Shown: positions 56,737-64,000 of the stretch, piece by piece
How the letters are laid out: the number at the start of each line of letters is the position of its first letter
Position numbering within the stretch: position 1 is the first letter of the stretch
Assembly: GCA_031310005.1 (NCBI GenBank)
Contig: CM062384.1
Coordinates: 1,116,001 to 1,180,000 of the forward strand
DNA length: 64,000 nt
Direction: 5' to 3'
DNA from: Dactylellina haptotyla
Taxonomy: Eukaryota > Ascomycota > Orbiliomycetes > Orbiliales > Orbiliaceae
The notes under the pieces: generated by a model
Database searches by the model: none
Told to the model about the DNA's origin: nothing
Seen by the model: the letters and a program-made list of their open reading frames with translations, nothing else
Translations under genes and position numbers: made by a program

Positions 56737-58099
56737 ATCGATACCTAGTGAAGTTCATCGGCTGCAGTTAACTTGTTTAAGACATTGAAGTTCAGATAAC
56801 GTAAACGATTGTATATTAGCGTTGATGCAGGGACATTGCACTGCAGTTTTCTTATCATGACCCGCGGCTGCCTTATACCGCTTTGCAAAAGCAAAATGTT
56901 CTCTCTTTGGTTGGAAGTGGCAATGGGAGATTATGATTCGCCGAACAAACGATGGGTGTTTCCGTCCAACAGAGTTACACACAAGCAAGATCCATGAAGC
57001 CGTTTCGTTATATCCTCTGCTATCGTCAAAAAATTAACCTCGGCTCTCAAGGAGAGCAGGAAGTCTAAATCTGCTGTAGATTCCTATCTGCAAAGCTATC
57101 GCGAAGTGTGAAACAAATTCGGATAACTCCGTTAACAACCCATGACCACCAACCTCCTCAAAAATAGGTCAATTATTGGGCCTTAAGGTCATGTTGTTTC
57201 ATCTGCTTTGGAGATCTAACGTCGTTATTCATGACTCGTTAAGCAAAAATCCTGGAAAGAGAGTAGTCTATTTGGTCTAGACTGTTGATTACGGCATGGT
57301 AATTCGAAGAATTGAGTTGAAGACAATGTACCACCGGGATTGGCTCAAGTGCAGCATTATTGTCTCATAAACCAGGTGCCGTCCTAGGCCTGCGAAGCAA
57401 AACAGCATTAGTAAAACGCAGGGTTAGTACAAAGTGAAAGATTTGAAGAATTTAAAACGAATGCCTTCAGGGCTTCTACAGGCTTGGTCGCTGGTGCCCT
57501 CCATAGATCTATGCATATATCTGCACTTTACATTTCTTATACTTAGTGATATCAACGCATATCACGAGGTCAAAAAAAAAATGCTCAAGTCTCTCTAAGG
57601 CACTGCACAAAACATCAGTAACAGAGTTTCGTTTCTACTAGTGACTGTGAGTTGCTATTATGACTTCAACGAACAAATATTAAAAGATAATATCTCGAGC
57701 AGACTATAACCTCGTTCGATACTGCACCCAGGCCTGTTTCTAGCTTTTAGGTGCAGGTTTGACTAAACTCAACTTGCTTGACCAGCATCTCCACTATCTC
57801 CAAGCAGGATATTGCAACTATTAGAGTTCATACGATACGTACGGTTTACAGGGACAGAACGGGTTCTGTATCAAGCGTAGCTCGTCTGGTGGACCAGTTT
57901 ATAATCAATATGTCTATAGTTCTTATTATATATGTAACAATATATCCGCGGGCTTTATTTCTTGGATTTTGGTGGACCGAGATCCGACGATAGTTAACAA
58001 CCACGTTATGGTTTCTCGGAGACCCTTCAAACACGGTCGGGGCAACCAAGAGTAGCACTGATACTTCCCAGACCACATTTACAGCATGTGCTACAAACA
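56737..58099. other. Intergenic, no intact gene
   Basis: These 1.4 kb contain no supported gene. The right end may include unrecognisable upstream or downstream parts of the decayed transporter described next. Confidence 0.3.
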
Positions 58100-58528
58100 A
58101 ATCAGTCGCATTGGAAACACATGTACCGATTGGTCCATCGATTGGTCCATAAGCGCTTCTTTTCAATACCCGTCTATAATTTCGCGTACCATTTTAGTCA
58201 AAACGTTAGCAACATCCTCAGTCTCTAATGCTGTAACAAACCCACTGGAGACATCGGGATCAGGTCTTTAAATGTTGAGAATACTGGCATAGTATTGGCA
58301 CCATATCGGTAATAGTTAAGGCCATTAGGTTTTGTATGCCAGCAAGAGTACTCAAAACCGGTCTTTCTTTGGTATTCATGGCCACGGCTAAGGGCGTAGG
58401 TCTAGTGCGGCGAATATTAATCCGCCGCAGCCACGCTATCAATACTACCCAACTCATATACTCTACTGCAGCGATATCACGAACATCCAGCCTCCAGCTA
58501 GAGTCCATCTATGGCTGCCGTTCCTAGG
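58100..58528 (-). pseudogene. Decayed MFS transporter, C-terminal fragment
   Basis: Reading the minus strand, three pieces in different frames follow the order of the end of a TRI12/DHA-type major facilitator. First comes HRWTLAGGWMFVISL at about 58,515-58,470. A second frame (to the stop at 58260) has RRINIRRTRPTPLAVAMNTK and RPVLSTLAGIQNLMAL, where the family has helix-loop text like AVQMNTK..R. A third frame, 58261-58166, has DPDVSSGFVTALETEDVANV and ends at a TGA at 58165-58163. At least two frameshifts and one stop are needed to connect them, and the N-terminal two thirds are absent. Family assignment is by pattern memory and moderate at best; that it is a broken coding sequence is more certain than which transporter it was. 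Confidence 0.5.
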
Positions 58529-59242
58529 ACACTTATTAAAGTGTTTTCAATTTTTCTATTAAATTAAAATAATTCTTAAGGCGTCTGTGATAGTATTATG
58601 TTCTTTATCGATTAGGGAATATGTTTCAAAGTATGTTCGAGGTAGCCAATATTGCAATGCAATGTTGTATTTTAGCGTGTCCCTGTGTTGTATCCTCTAG
58701 CGTACTGGATCAAAATACTAGATATTATTCAGACAACTTTATTGCCGGTCTACCTGATTGAGGGAACTAATTATAGGTTCAATCCGGGTTGATCATGCAT
58801 ATGTAATGACAGGGCTAGTGTAAGATCGAAAAGGACATACATATATATCGTGGCGGCCAGAGTGGAAGCACCCTGCTTACCTTAAAGCTTAACCAGAAGG
58901 GGAGCTTGCCCACGCGTCTCTGGCAGCCAAAGCTGCACGAGAGGACAAATCTGCAGTCTCAGAAACATATGCGAGCTTATCATACGGAAGTTTCTCTTTG
59001 AATTTTGTAATTTTTGGGGTTATCCGAGTGGAATTTGGTAGTTCGCAGCCTGGAGCAGCTTTGTTCGGCCAGCTGCGCCGCGAGACGGATGGTGTTGTGG
59101 GACCAGCAAACGGCGAGCCTTGTCCGGATCATCAACCTCAGCGTCCAGACTGTCCCTCCCGCATCGCGCGCATCGAACATGAACTAACCACTTCCCTCTC
59201 ACGCGAACCACGGAATAAGCGTGCGCACCCGAGAGATCCACG
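58529..59242. promoter_or_regulatory. Intergenic region before HbrB/Bit61
   Basis: These 714 bases should include the promoter of the HbrB gene. The part from 59,000 is GC-richer and shows overlapping open frames without domains. No clear TATA box was seen. Confidence 0.35.
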
Positions 59243-60962
59243 ATGCCACCCGTGGGGCCTCACCGGAGGACCCATCAGCGGACTCCGGCCCTGACTCGTT
59301 CTCCCTCCGCCGACTCTTCCTCCGACTCTTCAACCTCGACCGCGAATACGGTAGTTTCGTCATCACAGGGCCTCATCCGGCAGAGCAGACACCATGATCA
59401 GGGAGCCGGGTATTTCGAGCCGTCTCTGACTACAGCTTCTCAAGTTGCGGCCGCAGCAGCTGTAGCACGGCAATCTGCCAGGAAGCATTCACAATCCGAC
59501 CCGTCACCGCCTACTACTGCGACATTCCAATCTTCAACACCTATGAGTGCTGCTGGTGCTGCTGCCCTTGCCGCGATGCCTAAGCTTGATCGCGGTCAAT
59601 CCAGCGGCCATGAGAAAGAAAAGGAGAAGAAGGAATCCAAAATGAAGATCTTCTCGAAACCTCTTCGAGCAGCACAATCTGCCCAGGCTATGAAGAATGT
59701 AGATTCGAAACCGCTTCCTTCACCTTCGAAACTAGCCGCGCCTATATCGCGAATACCCTCGAATGTCTCCGACGGAAGCCGTCGGCCATCGTTTACTTCG
59801 ACTATCTCCGATACACTCTATTCGAGCTCGCCCCCCACTTCCTCCCACAGCCACAAGCATCATTTGCTATTAAGAGGGAGAAAAGAACAACCTCTATCCA
59901 GCGCCAATTCAAATTCAAAGCTCGTTTCTGAAGGATCGAGTATATACAACTTCAACCCAAACAGCCCATCTACCGCAAACTTTCCAGTCTCAGGCAGCGT
60001 CAACCCTAGTCAAAAAACGCTGGTTACAAACGCCGACATTAAGCATGTTGTGGGGGTTGTATCCGGCAAGGACAAAGATGCTGCTGGAGAGCAAGTTCTA
60101 GAGGAAGTTTGGCCACTCTTGAAGTCGAGGGTTCTTCCTCTGTTTGCTGGCGAGGGATTGCGTACGCCTGTTGAAGATTTAAACAAACTCGTAATGTAAG
60201 TGGTTTGCCTGGAACAAACGAAATTGAGACTCGTCACTAATATAATGAACAGTGTACATATCAAACGACAAGTTGAAAAGAAATCTGGGATACTCTTGAT
60301 AGATGACGTTCAGACACTACTAGACCACGGAATGGCCATGTTGGACAACTCGGCCTCCTCATTATCCAAACTTACTGATCTCCGCTTGATACCTAGACTC
60401 GTTGAAATCTGGAATTTCGTCTTCAGCACGGTTCTCCCATACTTTGAAGCTGTTTTCTTACCTCTCCAACAAGAGTTTAAGGGCATTGGATCTGTTATGA
60501 GCGCGAGGGAAGCCCGAGAAGTTTGGGGCACATCGGATCAAAGACTTGATCTCCGACGTATGTCTCTTATAAGCTATCGGGATACCATCATACTGCCACT
60601 CTACAGCCGCTTGCATAGTAAGTTACTTTAGAGAATCACGGTTTCTGCTACCTTCTAGTTTTTCTAACACCTCGCTAGCTATCTTTTCCAAGCTCCAACT
60701 TGATTTTGACGCATTGCCAAACGTTACCGAGACTGTCGGCCGTGTGCTTCAATGTGTTAGTGTGCTTGCCTCGTTGTTATCAAACGATGAGAAGCAAGCG
60801 AAAATGGACGAGCTCGCCAAAACAATGAAACACAATTGGCTCAGCCGTGGAAGAACCGGCAGAAATCGCCATGGATTTGTTGGAACCAGAGCTCGTGCGC
60901 TGGGAAGTGCAAATTCGCTCGGTTCAAATCATGGGTTCGGTGATTTGACAGTATCTGAATAA
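59243..60962 (+). CDS. TORC2 subunit HbrB / Bit61
   Basis: HbrB (Aspergillus), Bit61 (yeast) and PROTOR (animals) are peripheral subunits of TOR complex 2, which governs polarity and hyphal branching through AGC kinases. I assemble three exons, 59243-60195, 60253-60617 and 60679-60962, giving 533 residues. Residues 1-255 are Ser/Pro/Ala-rich and disordered, with a Lys/Glu run (HEKEKEKKESKMKIF). The HbrB domain spans about 260-480: VLEEVWPLLKSRVLPLFAGE, TPVEDLNKLV, LIPRLVEIWNFVFSTVLPYF, LPLQQEFKG, and RRMSLISYRDTIILPLYSRL ending just after the second junction. All three junctions keep frame with GTAAGT donors. The tail after the domain is basic (SRGRTGRNRHGF). The ATG follows CCACG and lacks competing upstream in-frame starts. 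Confidence 0.9.
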
Positions 60963-62351
60963 AGTTCTTCAAATTCATCAAGAGAAGAGATATAGAGAAA
61001 AAATTAACCGCGATACCCTCTAGAATCTACGAAAGATATCTCGATTCTTGAACCGCCATTTTCTTCTTCTTTTTTTTTTTTTTTTTTTTTCAAAACAAAT
61101 AGATGGGATCACTTGGTCTTGCTTGTGGTATTCCTTCGAATTTGTTCCACCAATTATCCATTTTGTTGCGTGTCTATGTGGCACATAGACAAGGTATTTG
61201 TCGATCTGCCCACGAGGGCTACCTAGATGCTGTGGATCGCCGACGGGTATCACTGAGCGGCTTCCGAAGGGAATGCCCTTAGTTTCTAGCACACCCGGCT
61301 TCGAACCTACGGGTTCGCCGCAGTATCTGTATCTCGATTTCATGGCGGAATATTATGCCACACTTAATAGTTTCCGAGCCGGCGCATTGTCGTGCAGATT
61401 CTAGGATAACTTGCGTTCACGGCAGGGTTGTTGGCGTGACCAGGCACGCCACTGGAATTTTATCGCTGAGGTTAATTGGTCATAGCAAAGACTTGCTCTG
61501 TATCCTAGATTGTAGTTAACCAGTTCACCGACATGAATGGTTTCTATTGGCAAATTATGGTGACACCAGCTGTCACATCCTATTCGGATACTCCTTGCAT
61601 GTTTTTCTCAAACCATGTAGTATAGCTCTCTTCGTAAGATAGGCTTTTACAGATAGAGTAAATAGCTGGCCAGCCCAGAATAGAACAAATCAGATTTTAG
61701 CCTTGAAAACTTGAAAAGCCCTTCCGAGAATTAAATCAATGGTCCCAGACCGCATTAATATTGTATGAAATTTTTCAACTAAGCAGGAGAATACTAGCTA
61801 CATGTCGTTGCTTGCGTTGTCCCGAATCTCGAAGCGATTTTCAGGTCTTTTATATAAAAAGTTAGGCTCATATGTCCTAGGCCAAATCGGGGGGCACGTC
61901 TCCGTCGAAAACATGGTGCACTCGAGAATCGATGAATTAATATTTATGGAATAATAAACCGGCTTTCCCGGCTTTAATCCAAACTCTATATGCATAATTC
62001 TATAGCCATGCCTTTCTTTGAAAGAGAATATATCCTACCAATAATAATCATAATTTTATAAAGTGTTTGCTCTGTACCTATAAAGTTCTAGGTACTGGAG
62101 CGCCTCATCTACTATGACTATCTACCCACAGCTATAAGGCTACTATAAACAAACTACTCACTGGCTAGGGAAACCCACCCACCAGCGACTGGGAACTAGG
62201 CTACAATACGTTTCGGCGCAAATCATAAAGCGCAACCCGCTTCTCAGCTTCAACACGAGCTTTCTAAACCTAGGACGGATTCATTTCATAACACATCCGC
62301 AGCCATACTTTTACATTTATAGTTCAAAATAAAGGCGCACCTATTACTACG
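60963..62351. other. Intergenic with long T tract
   Basis: These 1.4 kb separate the HbrB gene from the NACHT gene. A run of 21 T residues at 61070-61090 stands out shortly after the HbrB stop. A hairpin-like GAACCTACGGGTTC at about 61,304-61,317 was checked as a tRNA arm and does not fit. I see no gene. Confidence 0.35.
61070..61090 (+). repeat. Poly-T tract (21 T)
   Basis: An uninterrupted run of 21 T follows a TTC-rich lead-in, about 110 bases after the HbrB stop. It is in the 3' flank and may be a mononucleotide microsatellite or the relic of an inserted poly-A tail in reverse orientation. Confidence 0.85.
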
Positions 62352-64000
62352 ATGGATTGGGGAGAAACCAACCCCGATGATCACGCCGACCCAGCCCCGA
62401 ATCACGATCATTACACCATCGCCTGGATATGTGCGCTCTCTATAGAGTTGGCGGCAGCTCAGGCCATGCTTGATAGTGTTCACGAGGCCCTGCACACCTA
62501 TGAGAATGATAGCAATACTTACATCTTAGGAAGTATCGGACAGCACGATATCGTCATTGCATGCCTACCAGATACCCAGTACGGTACAAATAATGCGGCA
62601 AAGGTACTGACGAACCTAACCCGGACCTTCCCCTCCGTTCGTTTGGGTTTGATGGTTGGGATTGGGGGCGGGGTGCCAAGTATGGTAGACATGCGTTTGG
62701 GTGACATAGTTGTTGGAACGAGAGTAATGCAATGCGACTTGGGCAAGGTGGTTCAAAACGGACAGATCCAACCGCGATCCCGAAGATTCCTCATCATTTA
62801 TTTGGTACAACTATTTCCGCTTTAAGAGCGAAACATGAGAGCGAACCTAATCGAATCCCTTCTATTCTCCAGAAGAAAATGGGGGGGAATGCTAAGTACC
62901 AGCACCCAGGTTTACCAGATCGACTATTCCTCGCGAGCTATGAGCACATATCCACGACACGTGGTTGTGAGAATTGTGACAAGTCGAATTTAATACTAAG
63001 AAAAAAGAGAAGTTCGCGCGCCCCCATGATACACTATGGTGTTATCGCCTCTGGGAACCAAGTGATGAGATGTGGTGTGGCCCGTGACAGTATCGCTCGA
63101 CAGTTAGACGCTATTTGCTTCGAGATGGAAGCTGCTGGGTTGATGGATATTCTCCCTTGCCTTCCAATTCGAGGAATTTGCGACTATTCGGATTCTCATA
63201 AGAGCAAGATATGGCAGAGATATGCAGCAGCTACGGCAGCTTCTTATGCAAGAGAATTGTTAGAGATCTTACCAATCTCCGGAGCACCTAGAAAAGTCTA
63301 TAACATGCTCAACACCCGTAAGTTAACCCTACAGGTTCAATATTTGTGCTAGTGATAATCTCTTACCTTAATATTTAGACCCAGATCCACTACTCGACCA
63401 CCATAGAAAGCGCTTGCTAAATTTGCTTAGATATGATCAAATGAATAATCGCAGGCTCACCATCAAATCGGCTGATGCAAGAACATGCCAATGGTTTCTT
63501 GACCACCCAGCGTATAAAGCCTGGCTCCATCCGAAACAGCTAACTCGACATCGCGGGTGTATGTGGATTCGTGGCAAACCAGGGGCTGGAAAATCGACGA
63601 TCATGAAGTTTTTATACTCCCAGATGAAGAAAGACTCCAATGTAACAGGCGGTGTCATTGGTTCCTTCTTTTTCAATGCACGCGGCGAGCATTTAGAAAG
63701 GTCCATTTCCGGAATGTACCGATCCCTACTGCTCCAACTACTCGAAGGGTATCCAAAGCTCCAGACAGTTCTCGACGACCCTGACCTTGCTCCCCAGGAT
63801 CAGAACATCTGCCCATCTTTGGACGCCCTCCGAGGGCTCTTTTTCAACGCTGTTTCCAGGCTTAATAAACAACCGTTTACCTGCTTTATCGATGCTCTTG
63901 ATGAATGCGACGAACAACAGGTCAGGTGTATGATACAAGATCTTGAAGATGCGGCGGATATATCCACAGATGAGGGCAGCTCATTTCGTGTTTGTTTTTC
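62352..64000 (+). pseudogene. PNP_UDP-NACHT STAND (NLR-like) gene, frameshifted, 3' cut by window
   Basis: Fungal STAND proteins with an N-terminal nucleoside-phosphorylase domain and a NACHT NTPase act as NLR-like receptors in self/non-self or biotic responses. The phosphorylase domain starts with HYTIAWICALSIELAAAQAM and has VGIGGGVPS, RLGDIVVGTRVMQCDLGKVV and, later, ASGNQVMRCG, CFEMEAAGLMD and GICDYSDSHKSKIWQRYAAA. The frame breaks after CAGATC at 62763-62768. Family relatives would read on as Q-T-A-I-P, and the rest of the domain continues one frame over from 62771, which fits loss of one base near 62769-62771. An intron at 63318-63378 joins LNT to HPDP. The NACHT domain follows with Walker A GKPGAGKST (about 63,576-63,602) and Walker B FIDALDECDE (about 63,886-63,915). 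The repeat region is beyond the window. No GT/AG pair removes the shift. Confidence 0.75.

Noticed and set aside
61234-61330. Possible tRNA (TTCGAA with flanking complementary bases)
   Set aside because: The arms around TTCGAAC do not pair into a five-base T stem, and no acceptor or anticodon stem could be drawn on either strand.

Overview
The window is nuclear DNA of a filamentous ascomycete (Pezizomycotina). The genes carry many short introns of about 45-125 nt with GTANGT-type donors, CTAAC-like branch sites and YAG acceptors. The families present also fit: a SAT4/rhodopsin-domain membrane protein, WSC-domain and CBM1-like secreted proteins, a fungal ADAM protease, HbrB/Bit61, and a phosphorylase-NACHT STAND (NLR-like) gene. 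I cannot name the genus or species.

Layout. Positions 1-8.4 kb are a dense housekeeping block: DPH1 (-, cut by the window edge), mitochondrial HMG-CoA lyase (+), the succinate dehydrogenase assembly factor SDHAF4 (-), an ER thioredoxin-like membrane protein (-), the mitochondrial RRG9/neugrin protein (-) and the chromatin protein EAF3/MRG15 (-). Three of these six are mitochondrial. A 3.2 kb divergent gap separates EAF3 from acetyl-CoA synthetase (11.6-14.0 kb). Next come a seven-helix SAT4/rhodopsin-domain protein with an unusual N-terminal extension (-), a secreted CBM1-like protein (+), a gene-free 5 kb, an ADAM metalloprotease-disintegrin (23.1-26.0 kb), a single-exon ankyrin protein (27.6-28.7 kb), a WSC plus threonine-rich-repeat surface protein (31.4-34.2 kb) and a kynurenine aminotransferase (35.7-37.7 kb).

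From about 39.4 to 59 kb the sequence is gene-poor. I see a broken F-box/LRR-like gene (39.4-41.2 kb), one intact gene for a disordered, coiled-coil cytosolic protein (46.6-48.5 kb), a small NADAR/YbiA-family gene (55.6-56.7 kb) and a decayed MFS transporter tail (about 58.1-58.5 kb). The last 5 kb hold the TORC2 subunit HbrB/Bit61 (59.2-61.0 kb) and the first part of a PNP_UDP-NACHT gene (62.35 kb to the end) whose phosphorylase domain carries an apparent single-base deletion.

The genes do not form one pathway. Links worth noting are the mitochondrial cluster (HMGCL, SDHAF4, RRG9), acetyl-CoA supply (HMGCL gives acetyl-CoA plus acetoacetate, ACS gives acetyl-CoA from acetate) and a surface/secreted group (CBM1-like, ADAM, WSC adhesin). 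Exon boundaries were worked out by hand from reading frame and splice consensus. Three genes need micro-exons of 9, 14 and 20 nt to keep their conserved domains in frame. No tRNA, rRNA, CRISPR array or intact transposon was recognised.
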